In this document: piece by piece, positions 19,139-31,569 of the stretch
Position numbering within the stretch: position 1 is the first letter of the stretch
Layout of the letters: each line of letters starts with the position of its first letter
Assembly (NCBI RefSeq): GCF_963662255.1
Contig: NC_085055.1
Coordinates: 20,818,704-20,882,703, forward strand
Source: Cinclus cinclus
Taxonomy: Eukaryota > Chordata > Aves > Passeriformes > Cinclidae
Reading direction: 5' to 3'
Length of the DNA: 64,000 nt
Made by a program: the position numbers and the translations under genes
The notes under the pieces: model-generated
What the model saw: only the letters and a program-made list of their open reading frames with translations
Databases searched by the model: none
What the model was told of the DNA's origin: nothing

Positions 19139-21119
19139 TCTTAATTGTGAACTGGCTGCAATCCTGAGGGTGCTGGAATTGGACTCCAGAGGCTTCCACC
19201 AGGAAGGAAACGTGTCTGACTTGGCAGCTGTCCCTTGGTTTGGCTGTCTGGCAGCACAGCAGTTCCTGAGGCTGGGAGGAAAGCTCTCAGTTATTATTCC
19301 TCAGGGATGTATAATGTCCCGTGGAATGTCCTGCATGGAATGTCTGCTCCTTTCCTTCACAATCACTGTTTGATGGGATATTTGTCCCAAGGGGTGCCTG
19401 GACATGGCTGGACTTACTTTATGCCCTGCTCTGGTTCTGATTCTCCAGGGACATTCCACCTGATGTATATCCATCCCCAAGTCCCCCTGGGACCTGCACG
19501 AAAGCCAGGAAATGTAATTTATTTTCTGCTGGGTTGTCACATTCCCCGCTTCCTATCAGCTGTCTTTCCCAGGGAATCCCAAAGCCCTCTCTGGTTGTGC
19601 TGAGCTGCAGCAGGAGCCCAGGGCACGGGTGTTGCTCTGATCCGAGGTGATTCAGACCCAAAGCAACCTGGATTTGCATTCCTGGCTGGGTCAGCTGTTA
19701 AACTAAGAAATGTTATTTCTGAGATGCTGAGCAATAAAAAACATGGAAATGAAACAGCGAGGTAATTCCTAAGGGAACCATGTCACAGGGAGAAAATCCT
19801 GGAGCATTACTTTTTGCACATTCCAAATCCATCTCTCTCTCTCCCCCCTCTCTTTCCTTCCTTTTTATTTTTTTTGGCAAGAAAACAGCTCATCAAGTGA
19901 AATCGAAGTCTAAAAATCTCTCTAAAATCCTTTATGCTGGGGAAAAGAATATTTCAATGAAAAACAAGTCTGCCAGAATTACATTCAATACTCCTAACAA
20001 AGTCAAAGGAGATATCACTGGGAAACAGTGTCCCTTGATGGAACATCATTAGAAGAGCTGGGAAAGAAGGGAATTCTCATGGGGAGGGTGAGGCAGAGGA
20101 GGACTGGAAACGTCCTGCTCTGTAAAGAGAAAAGAGAAAGATCAAAGGTTTTCCAAAGCCTCCCTGTGTGTGGAATACTGAAGGTGGCTGAGGGCGGTGG
20201 TTCACTTGTGGAAGGAGGGGATAGGGGTGGGTTTCCCATCCCACCCATGAACTATGGAGCTGTGAAACAGGACACACGCACATTTTTCCAGGTCCACAGG
20301 GAACCAAGCCACCAACCCACTCCCCACTCCAAGTGTCTGGCTCCTGAAGCTTTGGTCAGGACTAAGGAAAAATCTCCATGATGCTGCACCCTGAGTGTCT
20401 GAAGCCACTTCCCACATTTCTGCTCAGAGCAGGAAGCAAAGGGAAGAGGATTGAGCCTGGCAAAAGTTCTGAACCTGCTTAGAGGAGTCTCCACATGAGC
20501 TGTCCTGGTCACCCTCAGCATCTCCAGATACTCCCCGAATCAACAATGAGCAATTCAGGCTCACAGCCAAAACTCATCTCAGGTTTAAATGAAGGGTTTG
20601 TTGTTCTGGAGAACCAGGGAAATTGTCAGCACCATAGACACCTTCATTAAAATCCAAACCCTGAATTATTCAGCTTGAAACAGTGAGAGCTACAGCACAG
20701 GTGGAAGGGGTTTCTCCTCCCTTCTGCCCTTGGCAGACCCTGGGAGTTCCCTGTTTTTGAGCACTTTGTGTCCCTGGCACAACTGTGCAAGAGAAGACAT
20801 AGAAGAACACAAATAAAAAGCATGGGGAGTGTTTTCCCAGCCTGCGTGGCTTCCCCAGTATTCCTCAGGAAAAGTGACTTCTGGAGCAGCGGGAACAATT
20901 TTTCACACTTGGAAAGTCAAGCTTTGTGAGAGCTCCCAGTTTTTAGTGGAAATGAATCGCCACGTGGTTCTGACCATCGGCACGAGTACTCCCACCCATG
21001 GAGAGTTTTTCAGGTGTTCTTTTTTTTGCCACATGAAGTTTCTCTCCAAGGATGGAATAGTTGAACAACAGTTTGACAAAAACCAACGTTGCACAAACAG
21101 CCACCACATAGAACGACAG
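19139..21119. other. Unique sequence, no gene seen
   Basis: About 2 kb. A pyrimidine tract (TCTCTCTCTCCCCCCTCTC) occurs near 19831-19855, and an AT-rich segment follows to 20040. No gene or dispersed repeat is recognised. Confidence 0.4.
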
Positions 21120-21610
21120 GCTCATGGAATTGTTTGGAAAAGCCCTCTAAACTCACTGAGCCCAACCATTTCCTCAGCCAAGGCCACCACTGACCCATGT
21201 CCCCAAGTGCCCCATCCACAGGGCTTTGAAATCTCTCCAGGGATGGGGACTCCACCAGAGCCCTGAGCAGCTGTGCCAAGCATGGACAGCTCTTTCCATG
21301 GAGAAATTCCTCCGTTGTCCCACCTGAACCTCCCCTGGCACATCTTGAGGCCGTTCCCTCCCCTCCTGTCCCTGTTCCCTGTGAGCAGAGCCCGACCCCC
21401 CCGGCTGTCCCCTCCTGTCAGGGAGCTGTGCAGAGCCACAAGGTTCTCCCTGAGCCTCCTTTTCTCCAGGCTGAGCCCCTTCCCAGCTCCCTCAGCTGCT
21501 CCTGGTGCTCCAGCCCCTTCCCCAGCTCTGTTCCCTTCCCTGGACACAGCTCAGTCCTTCTTGTTGTTCAGGGCCTAGAACTGACCCCAGGATTTGAGGT
21601 GTAGCCTCAA
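21120..21610 (-). mobile_element. CR1 LINE 3' fragment, antisense, older subfamily
   Basis: Minus-strand translation gives KGLSLEKRRLRENLVALHSS around 21420-21480, matching the CR1 ORF2 C-terminal region. On the plus strand the 3' end begins with GGCTCATGGAATTGTTTGG, and the interior shows CTCCTTTTCTCCAGGCTGAG near 21456-21475. The central 3' block (AAATTCCTCCGTTGTCCCAC) differs from most copies here, so this is a separate and probably older lineage. Confidence 0.85.
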
Positions 21611-22289
21611 AATAAGTCCAGACTTGCCAGATATCTAAGTTTCTGTATTCATTAACTTTCTGAAATAATTAGTATTAAATGTTCTTTTATTTTTTGTTTT
21701 TTGGCTGAAAGGGGACTGCAGATATTTTTCAGAGTTTAATAGTCATTACTTCCAATTCCTCTTTCCTCCTAGGGCCATATGCTCAGTTTGAAGCTGTGGG
21801 AATATCTTCACTAGTGCCAATGAAATATTTAGGACTGTCTAAGTAGATTCAGCATAATTTTTCCCTAAAATATGCCCCCAAACAGAAGAACAGATGGGTT
21901 TTGGTGCCGGTTGGGGCAGACCCCTGTCTCCACCAGCCTTTACTTCCTTGGGACATGCCCAAAACACAGCAGCAGCTCTTCCTCACAGGAGTTTTTCACT
22001 TCTGATTCCAAGTCTGGGGACCCTGAGCTCCCTTTCCGAGCGAGTTTTTGCCCAGCAGCCCTAGGACACGTTGTTTTCCCAAAGTACCCATGGAAAACAT
22101 GGACTGTTTCCATGAGTACTGCCGGGCCCAGAGGAGTCTGCCTGATTTAGCCAGATATCCAGGCAGGGATAAACTGGGATATTCTCAGGAGCCACTGGCA
22201 GAGCATCTTCATCTCTACCTGATATTCTCCACAGCTCTTCCAGAAACAGAATTATCTTTGAGTTATAGAGCATGTGGCCACTTTCACTT
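21611..22289. other. AT-rich then mixed unique sequence
   Basis: AT-rich at 21640-21870 (TGAAATAATTAGTATTAAAT), then GC-richer. No gene or repeat recognised. Confidence 0.4.
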
Positions 22290-22380
22290 CTCATGGAAAG
22301 TTCCCTGCCCACGGCAGGGGTTGGGAGCTGGATGATCTCCAGGGTCCAACCCAACCCAAACCATTCTGTGATTCCAGTGG
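22290..22380 (+). mobile_element. CR1 LINE extreme 3' end
   Basis: Only the last 85 bases of a sense copy: TTCCCTGCCCACGGCAGGGG near 22302-22321, GGATGATCTCCAGGGTCC, CAACCCAAACC and ATTCTGTGATTCC at 22364-22376. Confidence 0.87.
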
Positions 22381-22676
22381 GGCATGGCCCAGAAGACACC
22401 GAAATTACTCACTGAAGGAAGAGTCCAAAGGCTGCCACATGGACATGAACTGGCAAAGCAGTAGTGGGGCCACATTTCTTCAGGAACTGGATGCAAAAAA
22501 ACCCTCACTGAGCTAAGGCTGTGGATTACAGCCCCTGCTGGGGATCCCTAAATCCCTGTCACAAGGTGTGCTCATCACCCATGTAAACATCCCATTCAGT
22601 ATCTGCAGCCTGCCAAGATTTCAGCTTCAGCAAAATCTCCTGGCACAGATTTCCAGCAACTAATTATGTGGGGAGG
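22381..22676. other. Unique sequence
   Basis: Nothing recognised. It ends at an A homopolymer, but the sequence before it does not look like a known SINE or retrocopy. Confidence 0.4.
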
Positions 22677-22700
22677 AAAAAAAAAAAAAAAAAAAAAAAA
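22677..22700. repeat. Homopolymer (A)24
   Basis: Twenty-four consecutive A residues. No flanking duplication was noticed that would mark a retroposed transcript. Confidence 0.97.
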
Positions 22701-23199
22701 GGAAAGTCTTCCCTTTCATTAATTTTCCATGTTCTTCCCTTGTTCTCAGCTGACGAGAACAGAAGTTCCCAATCTGCTCACTTTATTTCACAGGATATTT
22801 TACATCCCAGCCTGGCCACGTATGGCATCACCATCCTGCAGAGCCTGTTTCACACTGGCAGGGGAAAAGCTGCAGCGGGCTGGGAGCTGAAAATGATCTG
22901 GGAATATCATATAAATGTGGAAGCAAAGCAAATAACACCGGGCAGCACTGCTGATGGGCTTTGCCCCCCTCTGAATTCATGAATCCAGTGCCTCTGTTCC
23001 TCACTAAGCTGCCACAGAAAGCTGCTCTGCTTTCCAGGGAATTTGCTGGAAAACCAAAGACCACCTAGCTGGGAAGGACTATGGGCCTCTTGTCTGCCTT
23101 ATTGTCCTCTCTGCCTGCAGGTGACCTCTGCAGAGGGGACTTCTCCTCAGGCTGCTTCTCTGCCCTCCACCTCCCTGGCTAGATCTGCCAAGTGTGTTT
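22701..23199. other. Unique sequence, no gene seen
   Basis: Mixed composition with no recognisable repeat or exon. Confidence 0.4.
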
Positions 23200-23500
23200 T
23201 ACACATGCACTGGTGCAATTCCTGCCTCCATTTGTATTCCATCTGTCTCCAACAAATTCTGAGAGCCTTGCCTGGGCTGCCTCATTTGTATGCACTTAAT
23301 CTGGCTTTATCCTGTTTTATGGAGCGTCTTCTTTAAATTGATTCAGGCAAAAGCATAGCAGGGGCTTTGCATAGATTTCGCATGCATGACATTTCTGCAC
23401 AGTTGGGCCCATTATGCACCATCCTGAGCACATTCTGCCCGTAAAAACTCCATATTAAACCAGGGGAAAATGCAGCAAAATAAAGAGAGCCATGGGAGGA
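23200..23500. other. Candidate conserved noncoding block
   Basis: Repeat-free, AT-rich sequence with features of slow-evolving DNA: TTAAATTGATTCAGGC near 23332, AGATTTCGCATGCATGAC near 23372-23389 and CATTATGCACCATCC near 23410. CGCATGCATG holds a palindromic GCATGC core. No coding signature. Confidence 0.35.
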
Positions 23501-23867
23501 GTGGGGCGAGCAGAGCTGACCACTCCCTGCTTCTCCAGTGCAGTTATGGGAAGCAACTCCCAGCGTTCATCCCCTGAGTGTTCAGGGGCATCAACTTTAT
23601 GCCCTTCTCTATCCAGAGATGTGGTTTACTCTGGTGTGCTTTGTGGAGCTGGCTCACACCCTGCCTGAATCCCAGATTCTCCTCATCTCCTCTGTGACTC
23701 CTGCAAGGGGCATGTCGGAGCTGGGCACAAGATCCAGGGAACTGGAGTGGGATGGCAACATGGTCAAAACATTCACACCTCATTCCATGGCACTGGGAGC
23801 ACAAATTCCCCCCGCTGGTAATAAATCACATCACCAGAGGAAAAATAATATTGTAAGAGTTGGAGCA
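23501..23867. other. Unique sequence
   Basis: Nothing recognised. An open frame at 23538-24107 continues into the CR1 copy and is not a gene. Confidence 0.4.
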
Positions 23868-24125
23868 GGGAGTGACAGGACAAAGAAAACTCAAAATGAC
23901 AGAGAGCAGGTTTGGGTGGATATTGGGAAGGAATCCCTACCTGTGAGGAAGGTGAGACCCTGTCACAGGCTGCCCACAGAAGCTGTGGCTGCCCCTGGAT
24001 CCCTGGAAGTGTCCAAGGCCAGGTTGGACGGGGCTTGGAACAACCTGAGACTGTGGAAGGCAATGAGATGGGCTTTAAGGTCCCTTCCAACCCAAACCAT
24101 TCTGTGATTCCACAATTCCATGAAT
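23868..24125 (+). mobile_element. CR1 LINE 3' end
   Basis: Sense copy with GGATATTGGGAAGGAATCCC near 23918-23937, AGAAGCTGTGGCTGCCCCTG near 23977-23996, TGTCCAAGGCCAGGTTGGAC near 24010-24029, a small internal deletion of the CCTGCCCATGGCAGG block, and TTTAAGGTCCCTTCCAACCC near 24074-24093. The tail contains ATTCTGTGATTCC and ACAATTCC. Confidence 0.92.
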
Positions 24126-24299
24126 TTAGTCTCTATCATTACAATCCAGCCCACCAAACTTGTGGAATTCCCATTTTCACCCTTCCCAGCGCACGCATGT
24201 GCTGCCCTTAGCCCTGAACTCCGAGCAGCTCCAGGTGAGCCCAGATGGATGCCAGGGGATCAGTATGGCCAGGCCACAGCCAAGGGTGTAACTCATGTA

Positions 24300-24780
24300 A
24301 CTCACTGTTTCATTAGGGACAATTAATCCTTCTTTAAGGGCCTGCTAATGATTTGACAATATTATTGTTATGTTAAGGTTGGGGGAATTAGAGAAAGAGC
24401 ACTTGTGTGAATATGTCAACACATTAAAAACGCAGCTCCATTTAGGCAGACACTCAGGTTAATGTGTTACATATTAAAAAGTCCAATTTCCTTTGCTGGC
24501 TGCAAATAACAACGGAGATTATTGACACTGAATGATTTGCAATGTTCTCGCTTGCTTTTCGCCTCTTGTGTTTGTGTGCTCTGCGTGATTTATAATGATT
24601 GGAACTCTGGCTCTATAAATTTTCCCTGTTAAGAAAATGTGGAGCTGGGTTTATAAGATACAAGAAGAAAGGGGAAAACAAAGCGTGCTGCCATGCACGG
24701 ATATGGGAATGAGAACAGGATCTGTTCTTTTATAAACACCAATAAAACCATTCCCTTAATTAAATCAGCATCTTGTTCCT
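24300..24780. other. Candidate conserved noncoding block
   Basis: About 480 bases of AT-rich, repeat-free sequence. It holds TTAATCC, GCTAATGATTTGACAATATT near 24341-24360, CAAATAACAACGGAGATTAT near 24504-24523, GATTTATAATGATTGG near 24587 and CTATAAATTTTCCC near 24613. Scattered CpGs survive (CTCGCTTGCTTTTCGCC near 24548-24564), which is unusual in decaying neutral sequence. No reading frame looks coding. Confidence 0.45.
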
Positions 24781-25969
24781 TTAGTAGGAGCCCAGTGGAT
24801 CTACCGCAGGGGTTTCTGCACCTCTGGCTCTGCCTGGGGTGTCCCTAAGGAAGGTCCCAGAGGCCCCAGTGGGACACATCCTGGTGTGATGAATGAGCAC
24901 AAAAGGACGTGTGCTGGGATCCTCAATAACCAGCCCTGCTGGGACACACAGCACCTTCACAAACCCCATAAATCCCCACCCTCTCTGCTCAGGAGGAGCA
25001 AAAAGCCCTGTCATTACTGTTCTTCCCTCTGCCAGACCACGGAAGGCAAATCCAACACTTTCACCAAGTGCAAATGGGAGAAAGGGAAAACCAGAGGATC
25101 TGGAGACCAAGCTGGGCACAGGTGGAAGGTTTTGCAAGCAGCTGATGACAGAGCAAGGTTTGTGTTGGTCAAAAGCATGCAAAAATCTTAAAATTGCCCT
25201 CCCAAATCCCCAGCCAGAGGAAAACCTGCCCTAGTTTTTCCCAGGATGCTGCAAGCACTGCCATGGATAACTAGGGACTGTTGGCCAGCCCTGATATCCC
25301 AATGCTGTGGCTTTGCCACTTGCTTCAGGCTGAAGCAGGGTGTCACAGGAGACTTCTCAGAGTCACCCTGAGGCATGAGCCTGTAAAGGTGTCAATAAGA
25401 GGTGAAAAATCTCGAAAAGCCATGGTTCTGAAAGGTATTTCTTCAGAATATGGAGGGCACGAGGGAGGGAGAGCTCCTCTTGCTGCCATCATGGCTTCCT
25501 GTGATAACATCACCATCTCGGGTGCACATTCTGGGTCTGAAAAGACAGATATTCGGATTTGAAGCTACTGCTCTTGCTGCTTGCATCAGGTAGATGTGGC
25601 AGTTTCATGGTTCAGTGTAGGGAATCCACCTGTTCCTGAGAGCAAAGCTGGGGAGCACTTTAGGTTCTGCCCTCATTAAATCAGTGCTGGGTAATTATTG
25701 AATCTCTCTAAGGACTCTCAAATATTGGAGGCTGGAGAGGCACTGTGGACATTTCTGGCTTCCAAACTGGGTAGCAGAGAGTGGTGACCTTCCCTGTGAC
25801 ACTGCTGCATTTCACCCCGTGTCCTTGCAGGACGGTCCTCCAGGAGATGTGGAGCAACTCCTGAATTTGGATGGTGTTTGAAGTGTGCTGATGAGAAAAA
25901 GGAGATATTTATGTGCCTGGCTGAGCTGTGACTCAGAGCCCCAAGAGCTGGGTGCACACTCCTGAGATG
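24781..25969. other. Unique sequence, no gene seen
   Basis: Mixed composition. Open frames of 90-133 residues occur on both strands, but none has a recognisable domain or splice context. Confidence 0.4.
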
Positions 25970-26295
25970 AATTGAATGCACAGTTCAAAATTGACTTTAT
26001 AGACTCCTCATCAATAAATCCTCAAAGGGTCTGGTATCAGAATCCAAAGCAGCTCTGGAAATCATTAGATCTGCAGTCAGTAATTGATAACACGCATTTC
26101 AAACGTGAAAATGAATTAGCCTTTGGCGTAGGGGGGGTTCAGACTGTATCCAATTTTATTAGGCAAGAAATTCAAATGATCAACGAGTGGCCTTTATTGT
26201 TCTGCTCTGGAAATGGAACTCTTTGTTATCTCTTTGCCTTTTTTCCCTTGGCTACGAAGTTTCCAGAGCTCAGAAGAAATCTTGTGGTTTAGGAA
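25970..26295. other. Candidate conserved noncoding block
   Basis: AT-rich block with no repeats: GACTTTATAGACTCC near 25991, GTCAGTAATTGATAACACGC near 26076-26095, CAAACGTGAAAATGAATTAG near 26100, and CCAATTTTATTAGGC near 26150-26164. It contains several ATTA/TAAT cores and isolated CpGs. A 106-residue frame spans it but has no protein signature. Confidence 0.4.
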
Positions 26296-28919
26296 GATGC
26301 CAACATCTGATTTCCCACCTCTCCAGAGCTCAGGATTTGGGATGAGTTTTGCTCTTGGGTACACACAGGGTGCTTCGTACCCATCATAAATAGTTCAGTT
26401 TCTCCTTGCCACAAAATGCCAAAAACTCCTTCCCAAGAAACTGCAAGAGTCCTGATCAGTGAGATGTGAGTGAAATCCCTCTGCCAGCCACATATACATC
26501 TTCTCTCACCAAATAAATGCTTACAGGCCATCTCCCTGCTCAGAAACTTCCAAACACTGCTCTCACTAACTTCGAAACACACGGAAAAAGCAAATTTTCA
26601 ACCTCCTGTTGGAGCAGGGAGTGTGGCAGGAGCAGCTCCTCCACCCTGAGATGAGCTGCAGGATCCAGACTTGTTCTTCTCCCCCTCCATCCCACTCCCA
26701 GCAGGAGTCTGGCCATGCTTGAGCACATTTTAGTGAGCAGAGAATGTGGAACAGTTGGTGGTGGCACTGCTCACGCCAGTGGAAATATTTCATCTTGGGT
26801 TTCCACAGTGAAATAAAAGGAAAGACGCCCCCTCCTAGCATTGTTTTGGTTTATTTTAGCTGCACAACGAGGCTGGTTTGAAGGCAGGAAACCAAGTTGC
26901 CAATCTCAGTGTGTCACAAGGCAAAGTTTGCACAGTTTGGTCATGGTTTTCCTCTTCAGAGGAACAAGGTCAGGAAAACTACAAAATAGAAGGCTATCCA
27001 GTCAAAAGAATAAAGTAATAATTTTGGACCAATATTTAGAGGAATCGTTCACTGGTTCTGCTCCAGTTCCACCCACCAGCATGGAGATATTTTTTGCCTG
27101 TAAGACACAGCAATCCTTCAGATGTGTCCCTTTCCCAGAACGTGCTGCACTTCCCACCCCGTTCTCCTCCCTGGACCCACGGACCCAAACCTTTGCCTGC
27201 ACTAAAATTATATTCCCATAGTGTGGCACGTTCTCCCTGTAATGTTTTCTTCTGTGGATTAGCCACCCTCACTTCCCTCATTTTTTCCTTCCTTAGTGTA
27301 TTTTTTACCTTTCTGCCCCCCTTGGTTTCCTCCACCTACCTCCTTGGGAAATCTGGGGACCCCTGCCCAACCCAATTATTCTACAGGTTTGGCCTCCCTG
27401 TTTTACATCTCTGGAAGAATCCAGACTCTCTTCAGAGCCATGGGAAGTTGGTGATCAAGGGTTGTGCCTGATGGGTGACATTCCCCAGAGTTTTCCAGTT
27501 GCCACTGGCAGAAAGGAGCTCTTCCCTCTGTAAGATTTTGCCCTTATCCTGGCTAAATTCTGTTCTGTTTTTATTTTCAGACCTTTTCATTACATTATCA
27601 GCATTCCGCTGTGTTCAAAACCCATCCTCTTGTTCCTCTACAGTCTCACAGCAGAACAAACCACACAGTTTGGGAAGTCTCCACCCCACCCCCCAGAAGT
27701 GTTCTGCAGGAGCAGACCTGAGACCAGCTACTGCAAAACTTCATTTTTAAGTGTCTTGAGACGTTTTTTGGAGGTAAGAAAATGTTTCCTCTTCTTGGAT
27801 ATCTGACTGGCAGACAGATCTGATGGGACACATCAGTCTCACATCTGCTCTCCTCAAGGTGGTCACTCAGATTTTAGGGCTGCTGGAGGGAGAGACAGGC
27901 CCCCAGCTTGGTGACTCATAGAATCCTGGTGTAGATGACCTCCAAAAGTGTGAAAAACTGAGCACTGGGAGAACTTTTAATTTGCCCCAGGCTGGCGGCA
28001 GTCTGGAGGAAGAGACGGATGCTGTCCTGGCAGCTCCAAGCAACCCATTTCCTTCCTCATCCCTCTTTAATCAGATAAAAAACCTGTGCAGACTCCACAA
28101 GCATAAATCTGAAATTCGTCAAATTTATAGGAGCAATAAAGCAAAAAGCAAAAGAAAAACCCCACAGCTCCTCTTTTGTTTGCTCTGGGCAGTGTCCCAA
28201 ACTCACCCCAAAGTGCAGGAGTGATCTTAGCTGGGCCATTAGAAGAATTGAATCCAGACCTCTCCAAAATATCTGAATATCGCAGAGAAACCCAGATGGT
28301 TCAAGAGAACTCAAGTCAGGCACTCCAAAGTGAGGAAGTCTGGGATTTAAGGTGCTGGAAAATGCTCTTGGAACAGGGATGGCAGGACCCAGTCAGAGAC
28401 ATGGCCTGGGTGCTTTTCTAGCACCGTGTTCTTCCAGGGAAATGAGGTTCTAATGGATTTCTTTAATGTGTCTGAGGCACGAGGGTGTTTTCCCCCTTCC
28501 CTTGCTCTGAGCTCCAGAGGGAAAGGCCTCCCCATTGGATCATGCCAGGACCCAGCTGTGTTGCTGCTCAGTAAAGCAAACTCCTCCTGGCTGAGCTTCA
28601 GGAGGGTGGGAGGTTGTTAGAAATTCTACTTGAAGAAGGTCCAGAAACATCAAAAGTCCTCAGTGGTTGCTCTGGCCCCCTGGGGTCATCCCGGTGTGCC
28701 AAAATCAATAGTGCCCTTCCATATTGATCCTGAAATTTGAGATTAAAGCCATTTTCTGCTGCCAGCTGCCTGCTGGAAAAACGAAGGAGGAATGAAAAGT
28801 TCTCACCAGAAGAAACAAAAGCAAAGCAAGAAGGAAAGGGATTGAGTTGTGTTCCTTTGTAAGGAATAATCAGCTTTAAGCAAGATGAGGTTTAGGTCTC
28901 AGCACACTGAGCACAACCA
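26296..28919. other. Unique sequence, no gene seen
   Basis: About 2.6 kb without CR1, tandem repeats or recognisable exons. A weak CR1-tail-like phrase (CTCATAGAATCCTGGTG) at 27916-27932 is too short to call. Confidence 0.4.
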
Positions 28920-29270
28920 GGGCTGGTTCATTATCACCCAGCCAATGAGTTTGCAACAAAGGATTAACAACATCTTAAACAGATGCTTCCAATGAACTTC
29001 CCAAAATATATCGGGTGGTTTTTTTTATTTTTTTTTTTCCTCTAGCAGGGATTAGAAGGCTGGAGAATAATTAGTTCTGAAATATTTTGGCTGGATTACT
29101 GCACGCTGCTGTCGGAAGGGATGTAACTCTCTCTCACCAGTCTGCCTAATTCGTTCCATTTTGTATCTCAAATTCATTTATATTGTCTGTGGATTTGCTG
29201 AAGGTATAAATAGAACCAAATCCCAGTTTTCACTTGGAATTTTTCAGTGCACTTTTTTTTTGCTTGAGAA
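28920..29270. other. Candidate conserved noncoding block with T-rich tract
   Basis: AT-rich, repeat-free sequence (GGAGAATAATTAGTTC near 29062, CTGCCTAATTCGTTCC near 29142, CATTTATATTGTCTGTGG near 29176). A T-rich tract at 29019-29039 followed by CCTCTAG|CAGG resembles a splice acceptor, but no exon follows. Confidence 0.35.
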
Positions 29271-30894
29271 CCATCTCAAAAAGCAAGTTTTCTTTTCTTT
29301 TTTTTTTTTTTTTGTAACATTGTAGAGACAGAGTTATACCTCAGATCTGTCCCCTGGTCTTGCATATGCAAGATCTTGGACAAATCAGGAGATCCATGGT
29401 GCTTTTGTTGATGAAACCCTCAGGAAACGAGACAATTTGAGACATGATGACTGATTTGGCATGAAGGTATCCTTGGATCCACTTTCTGGAATGGCTGAGC
29501 ACCCCAACAGGATGATCAGGAAGTCCAGCATGAGGTGGCTCAGGGACAGACACCGCTTCCACAATTTGGGCACTCTTCTTTCCTTGGGGTGTGCAGTTCA
29601 GTGTAGGTCTGACCTGGGTGAGAGGCCATTCACTTCCAGGAGTGGTGGTTCAGCACATCGATATCTCATTTCTTCATGGGAACTGCCTGGGAATGCAGTC
29701 CCTTGTCCAGGGTGGACTTGCAGGAATTAGTCAGGAAGCATTGCAAAGTTTCAAGGCTCTGAAAACCGCTTTGCTGCTCCCAGGAAAATTAAATACCAGG
29801 GAAAACCCAGCCCTAAGTTATCAAATAAGTGGTTCCAAATGAATTATTGGCTCTTTCCTGTTGGATACTGGGTGTCAGCCAGGCCTGGAAGTGGACAGGG
29901 CTTGGGAAGATGGTAAATCCCATTTACAGTCACAGAGATGTTGTCTGGATGGAGAGGAGGGGGAATTCTCCTGCTGATTCCTCCAGTGACGTTCCCACCT
30001 TGCCTGGATCGAGGTGTCCATGTGGAGCACACACTGCAATGGCATTGCTTCCCATTGCCCACTGAAATTCCAGTTTCTCCTCCAGTCTAGAACAGCAAAA
30101 ATCCCCTGGGCTGGCTGAAGACCTTTTTGGGAATGAGAGAGCCCCAGACTTATCCTTCAGGAGCAGGATAAGAGGACTAATATCACACTGCCATTTCCAT
30201 CTGATCCACAATTCCTCTCCAAACTGAATGTCTTTAGTCCGCAGAGTGTTTTTTTTTTCCAAGGACAAAATTTTCCTTTGCCAGATGCCAGTAAAATGAG
30301 CTCTCCCCATACCCAATTCTCCCTGATCCCACCAGCCCCTGCATTTCACTTCACTCCAGCATCAGTTGTTCCTCTTGCTTCCAGAGAGAGTGTGAAGTAT
30401 TTACAACAATCCCACCTTTATTTTCCAGGTCACCCTATCACTGGGATTTAGCAACCTCCAGGGAAGATGAAAGCAAAGGATCTTTATCACGGAGCCCAGA
30501 AGAATTTACAGTGCAAATAAACCAATTTGGAGGAGCAGGAGACGGGGCTTTGGAGGTCTGAGCTGTAACTTGTCTGCATTCTTCTGCCTCAGAATAAAAT
30601 GGGATATTTATAGGAAGGAAAAATGTGTCCATTCAGGCTGACATTTGGAGGCAACCTTCTTGTTTCTACATATTCATGAAGCAAGGAGAGTGTGTGAGCA
30701 TCTCTGCAGCCAGAACACTCATTCCCAGCATTTTCCACACCATTCTGCTTTGCATTGATTTCATTCTTTCTGGGTTTGGGGAGCTCCTCCTCATTACATG
30801 GGTTTGAGATGCAGGGATGTGTGATAGTGGTGATCTCTGGAGGGGGGAGCCCAGCCTGGGCTGTGCATCCTGGAGTTCTGGCTGGCAGCTCTGG
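29271..30894. other. Unique sequence, no gene seen
   Basis: Begins with a T-rich tract (29289-29313). The rest is mixed composition without repeats or recognised coding potential. Confidence 0.4.
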
Positions 30895-31060
30895 CTGTGC
30901 CCTCCACATCTGGCACTGAGCACTGCCACGGGCTGTGCCCTGCACATCTGGCACTGAGCACCATGATGTGACCTCCACATCTGGCATCAAGTCTCCCCAT
31001 GCCCTGTGCTCTCCACAGCTGGCACCAAACACTGCCACACACCCTTTCACATCTGGCTCT
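30895..31060. repeat. Degenerate 33-38-bp tandem repeat, about five units
   Basis: The phrase CACATCTGG (CACAGCTGG in unit 4) starts at 30905, 30943, 30976, 31014 and 31048, so spacings are 38, 33, 38 and 34. Around it, CTGTGCCCT and GGCACTGAGCAC recur. Divergence between units is high, which indicates an old array. Confidence 0.88.
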
Positions 31061-31569
31061 GAGCCCCAAAGTCAGTTTTGAACTGTGCCCTCAGAGTGAC
31101 ACCACAGGTTGTTTTTAACAACCTGCCCAGGAGCTGTCTGAACATGCACATCAAATCTGTAATGTACCCTCCCTTCCCTCCCAGGCCCGGCTGACAAATC
31201 AGAGGGGTTTGCGGGTGATAAACACACTGGGAAATTTGGGATTAAAGGAAATGGCAAGAGAAGGGAGGTGTAGGGCAGGAGTCCCTTCCTCTTTTGCCTT
31301 TTCCCTTTTCCTGGATTGCCCTTGCTCATCTCCACAGGTTGTTTTTTTCTGCTGTGCTTGGAAAGGGCTGTGGTTTCAGTTTTCCTGCCTGTCCCCTCTG
31401 TCCTGGGCAGGGTTTGTGCTCCTCTTCGTCATCCCTGATGCAGAACAGTCTCTGCCTTTCACTGCTTCAATTTTTACCCCCTTCTTCTACCCAGCATCCA
31501 ACTCATGAGGAAATCCAACCACCCAGAGCCTTCAAAAACCCTCACAAGCACAAAATCTCTGCCCACCCA
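31061..31569. other. Unique sequence, no gene seen
   Basis: Pyrimidine-rich in its second half. No repeat or exon is recognised. Confidence 0.4.

Noticed and set aside
22600..22700. Processed retrocopy ending in the (A)24 tract
   Set aside because: No recognisable transcript sequence upstream of the A run and no flanking duplication noticed.
27916..27932. CR1 tail-like CTCATAGAATCCTGGTG
   Set aside because: Too short and without the adjacent GGAAGGGACCTTAA segment.
29019..29060. Splice-acceptor-like T tract and CTCTAG|CAGG
   Set aside because: No open exon or donor follows. T-rich tracts ending in AG occur by chance in AT-rich DNA.
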